DNA of 64,000 nucleotides from Streptomyces erythrochromogenes. Its GTDB lineage: Bacteria > Actinomycetota > Actinomycetes > Streptomycetales > Streptomycetaceae. Positions 26,651 to 33,387 of this stretch are shown one piece after another (the stretch's first letter is position 1; each line of letters begins with the position of its first letter). Where the stretch lies: assembly GCF_036170895.1 (NCBI RefSeq), contig NZ_CP108036.1:8343501-8407500 (forward strand), in the 5' to 3' direction. A program made the position numbers and the translations under genes. Below the pieces are notes generated by a model. That model ran no database searches. It was not told where the DNA came from and was given only the letters and a program-made list of their open reading frames with translations.

Positions 26651-27220
26651 TCAGCCGGCGGTGGTCCGCCCCGGCCGTACGGGCGGCGGTACGGCGTCGG
26701 TCGCCAGCCGTGCGTGCAGTTCGACGTCGTGGCGGACCCCGTCGTACTCGAGCTTGCCGCGCTGGACCCCCTCGACCGCGAAGCCCGCAGCCCGCGCCAC
26801 CCGGCACGACGCCGGGTTGTTGACCCGGTGGCCCAGCTCCAGCCGGAACAGGCCGGCGTCCTCGAAGGCCCAGGCGGCCACCGCACGGCAGCCGCCCGAC
26901 GCGACGCCCCGCCCGCGGGCCGCCGCACCCGTCCAGTACGACACCCAGCCCGTCCGGTGACGCCGGTCGACGGCGCCGACCGCCACATTCCCCAGTACCG
27001 CGTCCGCACCGTCGACGACCGCGAAGGCGAAAGCCGACCCCGCGTCCCACTGCTCCGCCCGGGCCGCCAGCCACCGCCGCGCCGCCGGCAAGGCCACGAT
27101 CGGCTCACCGGCCTGCCACGCCATCACCGGATCGGCGAACGCCGCCAGCACCGCCCCGGCGTCCGTCGGAGACCAGCGCCGCAGCCGAAGACCCGGGGAC
27201 ACTTCCAGATGATCACGCAC
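26651..27220 (-). CDS. GNAT family N-acetyltransferase (RimJ/RimL-like)
   Basis: The product is 189 residues and transfers an acetyl group from acetyl-CoA. The RimJ/RimL pattern is clear: LRLRRWSPTDAGAVLAAFADPVM at the start, VLGNVAVGAVDRRHRTGWVSYWTG as the central beta strands, ARGRGVASGGCRAVAAWAF as the CoA-binding loop (Q/RxxGxG/A region near residues 97-112), and LELGHRVNNPASCRVARAAGF with the Asn of the family. The target could be a protein N-terminus or an antibiotic. No neighbour points to a substrate. A small acidic protein gene lies 87 bases away on the same strand. Confidence 0.85.
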   Translation of the reverse strand: MRDHLEVSPGLRLRRWSPTDAGAVLAAFADPVMAWQAGEPIVALPAARRWLAARAEQWDAGSAFAFAVVDGADAVLGNVAVGAVDRRHRTGWVSYWTGAAARGRGVASGGCRAVAAWAFEDAGLFRLELGHRVNNPASCRVARAAGFAVEGVQRGKLEYDGVRHDVELHARLATDAVPPPVRPGRTTAG

Positions 27221-27307
27221 CCGCCGCAGTCTTCCCCAGCCCCGGGACCGACCGCCAGCCCCTACCCACCCGCCCGCCGGGCCCGGCCGCGGCGGGCGGA
27301 GGCCGGA

Positions 27308-27520
27308 TCAGGCCTCGCGGTCCATCACCCGGCGGGCCGCCTCGGCCTCCGCCGCGGGCGGAGAGAGCTCGTCGAGGATGTCGAGCTCGTCGTCCGAACC
27401 CAGCTCCTCCTCCCACGCGGCCGCCAGCCGCTCCTGCTCCTCGCGCGGCCTGCCCGCCACGGCCTCCCGCCGCTGCGGCTCCAGAGCCGCCAGGAAACGC
27501 CCGACCGCGTCCGCCGTCAT
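27308..27520 (-). CDS. Small acidic protein of unknown function (70 aa)
   Basis: The protein is short and highly charged, rich in Ala, Glu, Asp and Arg (starting MTADAVGRFLAALEPQ), with no hydrophobic segment. The first 35 residues could form a helix (RREEQ-type heptads) and the end EAARRVMDREA another. It lies upstream of the GNAT gene in the same direction, 87 bases before its start, so co-transcription is possible. I recognise no family. It could be an adaptor or simply a conserved small protein; coding status is supported mainly by composition. Confidence 0.55.
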   Translation of the reverse strand: MTADAVGRFLAALEPQRREAVAGRPREEQERLAAAWEEELGSDDELDILDELSPPAAEAEAARRVMDREA

Positions 27521-27767
27521 GCCGTACTCCTACTCGCCGTGGGGAGAGGGACCCGGCCCAGCATCGCGAACCGGGCCCGCACCACCGGCCCGACACGGCA
27601 CGCCGCCACCCGAATGCACCCGCCCGCACGGCACCCCCCGGCGGGCACAACACGCACACGCACACGCACACGCACGGGTGCGGCGTGCCACGGCCCGCCC
27701 GGCCGTGACACGCCGCACCCCCGCGGCCGGCGGTCACCGTCCCCGTCGGGGCGACCGCCGGGCCGGA
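27521..27767. repeat. Short spacer with CA-type microsatellite
   Basis: An (ACGCAC)n microsatellite lies at 27650-27677 in an otherwise unremarkable spacer between two minus-strand genes. Confidence 0.7.
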
Positions 27768-28250
27768 TCAGCCGCGGTGCTGGTGTCCGCGGCGGCCCCA
27801 GGACTCGGTGTCGACGACGTTGCCGCGGTTGTCGCGGAGGGTGGCGGTGTCGCGGTCGTTCCAGACCTGCCGGTTGCGGTCCTGGTAGAGGTCGTGGCGG
27901 GTGTCGCGGCCCTGTCCGGTGTGGACCTTGACGGCGGAGCGGCCGTCCAGGCGGAAGTCGGGGAAGCGGTAGCGGTTGCCCTGCTGGTCGGTGAGGGTGT
28001 AGCCGCGGAGGTTGACGCTGTTCCGGCCGGTGTTCTTGATCTCGACCCATTCGCGGTTGAGGGCGCGGTGGGAGCGGTCGCCGCGGTGGGGGCTGTCGTA
28101 CTGGACGTCGCCGATGACGAGGGCGGAGTGCCGGCCGCGCTGGTCGCGGCGGTGGTCGTCGGCCGCGGCGGGCAGCGCGGCGGCGCCGACGAGGGTGCCG
28201 GCGGCCAGGAGGGCGGCGAGAGCGCGGCGGGTGGCGAGGGAAGCAGACAT
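27768..28250 (-). CDS. Secreted lamin-tail-domain (LTD) protein
   Basis: The product is 160 residues. The signal peptide MSASLATRRALAALLAAGTLVGAAALPAAA is followed by one lamin-tail domain: EWVEIKNTGRNSVNLRGYTLTDQQGNRYRFPDFRLDGRSAVKVHTG and WNDRDTATLRDNRGNVVDTESW. The family is an Ig-like fold found in secreted bacterial proteins, where it is thought to mediate binding at the cell surface. Function here is unknown. It is rich in Arg, His and Asp. Single gene; the upstream 250 bases contain no other gene. Confidence 0.85.
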   Translation of the reverse strand: MSASLATRRALAALLAAGTLVGAAALPAAADDHRRDQRGRHSALVIGDVQYDSPHRGDRSHRALNREWVEIKNTGRNSVNLRGYTLTDQQGNRYRFPDFRLDGRSAVKVHTGQGRDTRHDLYQDRNRQVWNDRDTATLRDNRGNVVDTESWGRRGHQHRG

Positions 28251-28688
28251 GGAGGATGGACCCCTTCGACGTCAACGGGCGGCCCCGACCGGCGACATGC
28301 ACCCGCACCCGCACACCTACGGGTGCGGATGCGTACCGGTCTGGCCTGAAACGGTTCCCGGCGTCTGGCCGAGGAGCCACACTCTGGCCCCCGCCGACAC
28401 CCGGACACCGCCCACCCACCCCCTGTTTCCCAATCCGGATATGTCCGTAACTCTCCCTTGTAGTGGGCAGCCGTCACACCGGATTGACGCCCAGGCCACG
28501 GCAGTTCGCCACCAGCCGGTGGCACGCCTGCACAGCCGCCCTCCCCGCCCGCGGACCCCGGCCCGGCCACGGCCCGCACCACTGCGCCGAACGGGTTCAA
28601 GGCCCTGTAACAGCCGCTCCCGCCACCCCTTCGCACGCACCTGCGGAAACGATTCCGGTGTACGAGAAACCGGCCCCCGCAGCCCCGC
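28251..28688. other. Intergenic region without recognised gene
   Basis: Divides the lamin-tail and LLM genes. No frame shows a known family. Confidence 0.45.
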
Positions 28689-29675
28689 CTACGGCGCCGT
28701 CGCCGCCCCCCAGTACTTCCTGACCAGCTCATACGAAGCGATCCGGTCACCCAGGTCGTAGACGGGCGTGGCCAGCATCAACTCGTCCGCCCCGGCCTCA
28801 CCGGCCAGCTGCGCGAGCCGCCCCACCACCGCCTCGGGCGCCCCGACCGCCTGCTGCGCACGGAAACCGTCCAGCGCCTGCCGCTCCTGCTCCGTGAAGG
28901 GATGGGCGGCCGCCTGCGCGGGCGTGGGGAACGGCGTCTGGCTCAGCCCCTGCAGGAGCCCGGCCTTGACGACGTTCATCGGACCCGCCCGCCACACGGC
29001 CTCCTCCTCCGTCGGCGCGCACACCGTCTCCACGCACAGCAGCACCCGGGGCCGCTCGCACCAGCGGGACGGGGCGAACGCCGCCCGGTAACCCTCCACG
29101 GCCGCAAGGGTGTTGTCCGGACGGATGTGGTGCGCTATCGCGACCGGCAGCCCGAGCGCCGCGGCGAGAGCGGCCCCCGCGGTACTGGAAGCCAGCAGCC
29201 AAGGCTCCGGCAGCGGACCGAGCGCTACCTCCTCCACCAGGAACGACAGGATCGCGGCCACGTCCTGCCGGTACTCCGCGTCCGACGCCGGCCCGGCCCC
29301 GCGGCGCAGCGCCCGGGCGATGGCCTCCTCGAAAGTGCCCGGACCGCGGCCGATGCCCAGGTCGATACGGTCCTCGTGCAGGGCGGCCAGCGTCCCGAAC
29401 TGCTCCGCCAGCGTGATCGGCGCATGGTTGGGGGCCAGCACCCCGCCCGAACCGAGACGGATCACCGAGGTCGAGGCGGCCGCGTGCGCCGTCAGCACGA
29501 CCGGCGGGAACGCGCCGATCGCGGGGGAGTGGTGATGCTCCGCGTACCAGAGGCGGCGGTAGCCCAGCCTCTCCATTTCCCGGGCGAACGCGGCGGTGTC
29601 CCGCAGGGTGTCCACGGCGCGGGTGCCCGTCTGCACCATCGCGACTTCCAGCGCTGAAAGAGGTATGTCGAGCAT
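28689..29675 (-). CDS. LLM-class flavin-dependent oxidoreductase (luciferase-like)
   Basis: The product is 328 residues. The start at 29675 (MLDIPLSALE) fits the family; upstream in-frame ATGs would add unrelated residues. The luciferase-like TIM barrel is evident: LGYRRLWYAEHHHSPAIGAFPPVVLTAHAA, IRLGSGGVLAPNHAPITLAEQFGTLAALHEDRIDLGIGRGPG. These are the signatures of the bacterial luciferase/LLM group that uses reduced FMN or F420. It probably oxidises a small metabolite. The short MLDIPLSALEVAMVQ N-terminus is common in the MsnO8-like group, a naming analogy only. No operon partner. Confidence 0.85.
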   Translation of the reverse strand: MLDIPLSALEVAMVQTGTRAVDTLRDTAAFAREMERLGYRRLWYAEHHHSPAIGAFPPVVLTAHAAASTSVIRLGSGGVLAPNHAPITLAEQFGTLAALHEDRIDLGIGRGPGTFEEAIARALRRGAGPASDAEYRQDVAAILSFLVEEVALGPLPEPWLLASSTAGAALAAALGLPVAIAHHIRPDNTLAAVEGYRAAFAPSRWCERPRVLLCVETVCAPTEEEAVWRAGPMNVVKAGLLQGLSQTPFPTPAQAAAHPFTEQERQALDGFRAQQAVGAPEAVVGRLAQLAGEAGADELMLATPVYDLGDRIASYELVRKYWGAATAP

Positions 29676-29964
29676 CCCGTCAGCATAGGGATCACGCGCC
29701 CCGACGACGGCCCCCATGATCGTTTTCACGCCACCGCGGACGGACCGGCCCGACAGCTCCATTTCCGGGTAACCCGCATCCGCGAAAACGTCAAGCCCCG
29801 AATTCCCGGAACGTGACCGGTGTCGCGGTGGAAGGGCTTACTGGATATGCGGCCCCACCGAAAAGGAAACGAGGTCGCAGACGCAGTGGGAACAATCCCC
29901 ACATCGCGGAGGAAGCGAATCTTTCGGAACCCGCTCAGGGTCCGATTCCGATCAGGAGAAAATC
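29676..29964 (+). promoter_or_regulatory. Upstream region of the first repeat protein
   Basis: The region contains a possible short hairpin (GTGGG-AACAATC-CCCAC near 29889-29905) and an AGGAG ribosome binding site before ATG 29965. I cannot identify a riboswitch class or a clear promoter. Confidence 0.35.
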
Positions 29965-30795
29965 ATGAACCGTAAGTTCGAGACGTCTGAGTCCACCCGC
30001 CCCAAGCGCCGGTTCCGCCTCGCGACCGCCGTCGCGGCCGCCGCGATCGCCGGCGGGATCCTCGTCCCCTCGTCCTCCGCGATGGCCGCCCCCACCACGT
30101 CGGTGGAGAGCGTCGTCAGTCACAACAAGCACGACCACAAGAAGCACGACGGCAACCACCACGGCAAGAAGAAGAAGCGCAACAAGGGCGGCAACACCCA
30201 GGGCGGTACGCAGGGTGGCGGCAATGGCAACACCCAGGGTGGAACCCAGGGTGGCGGTAACGGGAACACCCAGGGCGGTACGCAGGGTGGCGGTAACGGC
30301 AACACCCAGGGTGGAACCCAGGGTGGCGGCAACGGGAACACCCAGGGCGGTACGCAGGGTGGCGGCAACGGGAACACCCAGGGCGGTACGCAGGGTGGCG
30401 GCAACGGGAACACCCAGGGCGGTACGCAGGGTGGCGGCAACGGGAACACCCAGGGCGGTACGCAGGGTGGCGGTAACGGCAACACCCAGGGCGGGACGCA
30501 GGGTGGCGGCAACGGGAACACCCAGGGCGGTACGCAGGGTGGCGGCAACGGGAACACCCAGGGTGGAACCCAGGGTGGCGGCAATGGCAACACCCAGGGC
30601 GGTACGCAGGGTGGCGGTAACGGCAACACCCAGGGCGGTACGCAGGGTGGCGGCAATGGCAACACCCAGGGCGGTACGCAGGGTGGCGGCAACGGCAACA
30701 CCCAGGGTGGAACCCAGGGTGGCGGTAACGGGAACACCCAGGGCGGTACGCAGGGTGGCGGCAACGGCAACACCCAGGGTGGAACCCAGGGCTGA
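29965..30795 (+). CDS. Secreted repeat protein, NTQGGTQGGGNG units (276 aa)
   Basis: ATG 29965 follows AGGAG. Residues 1-42 form a Sec signal (PKRRFRLATAVAAAAIAGGILVPSSSAMAAP). Residues 50-76 are very basic (HNKHDHKKHDGNHHGKKKKRNKGG). The rest, residues 77-276, consists of 16 exact copies of NTQGGTQGGGNG plus eight more residues. The repeat is Gly/Gln/Asn/Thr only, with no cysteine and no anchor motif. Low-complexity G/Q/N-rich proteins of this kind often form fibres or matrices, which is inference. The adjacent gene carries the same repeat and both have matching terminators. Some annotation programs may discard it as low complexity. Confidence 0.85.
   Translation: MNRKFETSESTRPKRRFRLATAVAAAAIAGGILVPSSSAMAAPTTSVESVVSHNKHDHKKHDGNHHGKKKKRNKGGNTQGGTQGGGNGNTQGGTQGGGNGNTQGGTQGGGNGNTQGGTQGGGNGNTQGGTQGGGNGNTQGGTQGGGNGNTQGGTQGGGNGNTQGGTQGGGNGNTQGGTQGGGNGNTQGGTQGGGNGNTQGGTQGGGNGNTQGGTQGGGNGNTQGGTQGGGNGNTQGGTQGGGNGNTQGGTQGGGNGNTQGGTQGGGNGNTQGGTQG
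30193..30792. repeat. 36-bp coding tandem repeat, 16.7 copies
   Basis: The unit AACACCCAGGGCGG... repeats every 36 bases in frame, with mostly synonymous variation (GGT/GGC/GGA/GGG and AAC/AAT). Codon differences scattered through the array show it is old enough to have drifted while the protein repeat stayed constant. Confidence 0.95.
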
Positions 30796-30813
30796 CCAAG
30801 CCGGCCGAATGGC

Positions 30814-30850
30814 GCATCACCTCGCAGAGGCTCCCTCTGCGAGGCGATGC
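30814..30850. terminator. Strong stem-loop terminator after repeat protein 1
   Basis: An 11-bp perfect stem CCTCGCAGAGG / CCTCTGCGAGG with a 3-nt loop (30820-30844) extends by GCATC/GATGC across one mismatch. The same stem core ends the second repeat gene. Confidence 0.85.
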
Positions 30851-30858
30851 CGTCCCCT

Positions 30859-30902
30859 CCAGCCGTTGCCGCCCCGACCCACGTCGGGGCGGCAACGGCT
30901 GG
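30859..30902. other. 20-bp perfect hairpin with 4-nt loop
   Basis: The arms 30859-30878 and 30883-30902 are exact reverse complements. The position, right after the terminator, suggests a back-up terminator or a mobile-element scar. No T-tract follows. Confidence 0.8.
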
Positions 30903-31244
30903 ACCCGTGCGTCCAGACCCCACCCGGCCCCGCACCCGCCCCGACGGGCGAGGAAACACCGGCGAACGCGCCCGGTCCACCCCGACAACGCAGCGATACG
31001 GCCCCCACTGGGCCCCACCGCGGGCAACGGAAACCCGCCGCCACCAGGCAATATGCGACCGCCCACCCGAATCTGAATTTGTCAAGTCCCGAATCTCCGT
31101 CGCTTTCGCCCCGCGCCCGGAAACGGCAATCTGGAGACAGATAAACCGCTCGGCCATCAGACGGAACTGAGACACCGGACAAGCCGAATCCCCGGCTCGC
31201 AGAGAATCTCAGAAATCCGGGTCGATCATTCAAAGGAGATTTAA
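30903..31244. other. Intergenic region ahead of repeat protein 2
   Basis: No gene. The right half is less GC-rich (TAAACCGC, TCATTCAAAGG) and must carry the promoter and ribosome binding site (AAAGGAG) of the second repeat gene. No clear -35/-10 pair. Confidence 0.45.
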
Positions 31245-32381
31245 ATGTCGAGGAAGAAGCGCGTCGCCAACATTGCCGGTCTTTCCTGTGTCACCGCGAT
31301 ACTCGCCGGAACGGCGGGAGTGGCATTCGCTTCCCAGGCTTCCGCACTTCCGACCGCAGCCCCTGCGGCGGTATGCAGCCTGAAGGACGGGGAGGTCCGA
31401 GGCAACGGCTTCGTCCTCAAGCAGACCTACGACGTCAAGCGCAACGGGAAGACCATCGCCCGCGTCGCCGCCGGACCGAAGGGCGACATCCGGGTCGGAA
31501 TCACCGGAAGCGGTCCGGTCTCCGTGGGAACCGTCCGGTGCGCGGCAACGGGCCCCGCCTCGGTCTCCACGAAGACCGACGTGGCAGCGGCAACGGCACG
31601 AGGCACGGCCGCGGCCCAGCAGGCGGCGCGCGGCGGAGCTTCCCAGGCACAGGCAGCCGCCATCGGTCGAAAGGCAGCGGCTTCGGAAGCGAAGAAGCTC
31701 GGACTGGCGCCCTCTGTGGTGAACCAGGTGACGAACAACGTGACGAACATCGTCAACAACACGATCATCGGCGGCTCGAACAACACCATCGGCGGCACCC
31801 AGGTCGGCAACGGCAACACCCAGGGCGGGACGCAGGGCGCCGGCAACGGCAACACCCAGGGCGGGACCCAGGGTGGCGGTAACGGCAACACCCAGGGTGG
31901 CACGCAGGGCGGTGGCGCCGGGAACACGCAGGGTGGAACCCAGGGTGGCGGCGCCGGGAACACGCAGGGCGGTACGCAGGGCGGTGGCACCGGCAACACG
32001 CAGGGCGGTACGCAGGGCGGTGGCACCGGGAACACGCAGGGCGGTACGCAGGGCGGTGGCACCGGGAACACGCAGGGTGGCACGCAGGGTGGCGGCACCG
32101 GCAACACGCAGGGTGGCACGCAGGGCGGTGGCACCGGCAACACGCAGGGTGGCACGCAGGGTGGCGGGGCCGGCAACACGCAGGGTGGCACGCAGGGTGG
32201 CGGCACCGGCAACACGCAGGGCGGTACCCAGGGTGGCGGCACCGGGAACACCCAGGGCGGTACCCAGGGTGGCGGCACCGGGAACACCCAGGGCGGTACC
32301 CAGGGTGGCGGCGCCGGCAGCACCCAGGGTGGAACCCAGGGTGGCGGGGCCGGCAGCACCCAGGGCGGAACCCAGGGCTGA
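31245..32381 (+). CDS. Secreted repeat protein, NTQGGTQGGG(A/T/N)G units with globular N-domain (378 aa)
   Basis: ATG 31245 follows AAAGGAG. The signal is RKKRVANIAGLSCVTAILAGTAGVAFASQASA. Residues about 44-100 form a small domain framed by two cysteines (VCSLKDGEVRGNGFV ... VSVGTVRC), residues 101-160 an Ala-rich helix, and residues 160-185 an Asn/Thr/Ile-rich stretch (NNVTNIVNNTIIGGSNNTIGG). The remainder is 15 copies of NTQGGTQGGG[NAT]G plus a partial unit. The 12-residue unit equals that of the upstream gene, but position 11 varies Asn, Ala or Thr. Probably a partner or relative of repeat protein 1 in an extracellular assembly; no anchor seen. Confidence 0.85.
   Translation: MSRKKRVANIAGLSCVTAILAGTAGVAFASQASALPTAAPAAVCSLKDGEVRGNGFVLKQTYDVKRNGKTIARVAAGPKGDIRVGITGSGPVSVGTVRCAATGPASVSTKTDVAAATARGTAAAQQAARGGASQAQAAAIGRKAAASEAKKLGLAPSVVNQVTNNVTNIVNNTIIGGSNNTIGGTQVGNGNTQGGTQGAGNGNTQGGTQGGGNGNTQGGTQGGGAGNTQGGTQGGGAGNTQGGTQGGGTGNTQGGTQGGGTGNTQGGTQGGGTGNTQGGTQGGGTGNTQGGTQGGGTGNTQGGTQGGGAGNTQGGTQGGGTGNTQGGTQGGGTGNTQGGTQGGGTGNTQGGTQGGGAGSTQGGTQGGGAGSTQGGTQG
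31815..32378. repeat. 36-bp coding tandem repeat, 15.7 copies
   Basis: Same unit as 30193-30792 but with GCC or ACC codons replacing AAC at one position in most copies. An imperfect first unit (TIGGTQVGNG) precedes it. Confidence 0.95.
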
Positions 32382-32415
32382 CCGGCAACCAACAGCCGGC
32401 AACCGGCGGTCGAGT

Positions 32416-32452
32416 GCGGCACCTCGCAGAGGCAACCTCTGCGAGGTGCCGC
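32416..32452. terminator. 17-bp stem terminator after repeat protein 2
   Basis: Arms 32416-32432 and 32436-32452 pair perfectly with a CAA loop. The core CCTCGCAGAGG equals the terminator of repeat protein 1. Confidence 0.9.
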
Positions 32453-32510
32453 CGCATGTCCGGCGCGGGCCCATGCCGCCGCCCGTCACGGCACCTTGCA
32501 GACTGGTCCG

Positions 32511-33203
32511 GTGGACACCCGTCGCCCGTGCCCCTGTTGTGGTCATCTCGTCTTCGACACCGAAGACGGTTGGCCCGGCTCCTACGCCATCTGCCCGGTC
32601 TGCTCCTGGCAGGACGACCCGGAGCAGTTCCGCCGGCCGTTCATGCCGCGCGGCGCGAACCACGTGTCGCTCGTCGAGGCCCAGCTCAACTTCCGTGCCT
32701 ACGAAGCCTGCGACCAGCGGGGCAGGCGGTTCGCCAGGCCCGCAGCGGACGACGAACCCCTGGACGCGGCCTGGCGCCCGATCGACCCCGCCACCGACTT
32801 CTTCGAGGACTCCGGGGACACGGAGCTGCGTCCTTGGCCCGAAGACGGGGCGGTCCTGTGCTGGTGGCTCCCCTCGTTCTGGGGCGTCCCCGAGGACCCC
32901 GCACACGATCCCGCCCGCCGGCTGGTCATCGACGTCGGCCCGGTCCGCAGCGAGCGTGACCTCCACGAGGTCCTCAAGCGGGAACTCGGCTTCCCGCCGT
33001 TCTACGGCATGAACCCGGACGCGTTCTGGGACGCGATCACCGGCCTCGTCGCCATGCCCGCGCACCTGCGGTTCACCGGCTGGGCCGAGCTGGAGCTGCG
33101 GGAACCGCGGGCCGCGGCCGTGCTCCGCGACCAGCTGGAGAAGTACGCGGAGACGGCCGCGGACTTCACCGTCGTCTACGACCCCCGGCACGGCACCCTG
33201 TGA
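32511..33203 (+). CDS. CPCC zinc-finger-like / barstar fusion protein
   Basis: GTG 32511 gives 230 residues (TTG 32496 is the alternative). Residues 1-40 hold a CPCC cysteine module (PCPCCGHLVFDTEDGWPGSYAICPVCSWQDD), probably metal binding. Residues about 135-220 match the barstar fold: LVIDVGPVRSERDLHEVLKRELGFPPFYGMNPDAFWDAITGLV and RAAAVLRDQLEKYA. Barstars inhibit barnase-type RNases, and CPCC modules occur with immunity proteins, so it is probably an antitoxin or immunity factor. No barnase or polymorphic toxin gene is adjacent, so the partner is missing or elsewhere. The convergent gene downstream is unrelated. Confidence 0.85.
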   Translation: MDTRRPCPCCGHLVFDTEDGWPGSYAICPVCSWQDDPEQFRRPFMPRGANHVSLVEAQLNFRAYEACDQRGRRFARPAADDEPLDAAWRPIDPATDFFEDSGDTELRPWPEDGAVLCWWLPSFWGVPEDPAHDPARRLVIDVGPVRSERDLHEVLKRELGFPPFYGMNPDAFWDAITGLVAMPAHLRFTGWAELELREPRAAAVLRDQLEKYAETAADFTVVYDPRHGTL

Positions 33204-33255
33204 CCGCCCCGCCCCGCCCCGCCCCGCCCGGGCCGGGGCGGGGCGGGGCGGGCCG
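33204..33255. terminator. Bidirectional GC hairpin between convergent genes
   Basis: A run of CCCCG repeats is mirrored by GGGGC repeats around GGGCCGG, forming a long GC-rich stem between the stops at 33203 and 33388. Confidence 0.6.
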
Positions 33256-33387
33256 GGCGGCGTGTGTCGGCCGGGCGGGGTCGGGTAGGTGACCGGTGCG
33301 GGGTGCGGTTCTGGCCCTCATGGCTGCGACGGGGACCGCATCCCGCCCGGCCCCCACACCCACCCCACCCCGCTGCGGCCCCGCTGC

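Noticed and set aside
23288..27931. A 1547-residue plus-strand frame
   Set aside because: It runs antisense to the glycosidase gene and out of phase with the DUF6056 gene, with Arg/Pro/His-rich composition typical of shadow frames.
30120..31175. Antisense open frames over the GGTQGGG repeats (proteins rich in PPPCVPPWV)
   Set aside because: They arise because the 36-bp unit is a multiple of three and happens to lack stops on the other strand. No start site or signal is present, and the plus-strand frames have clear signal peptides.
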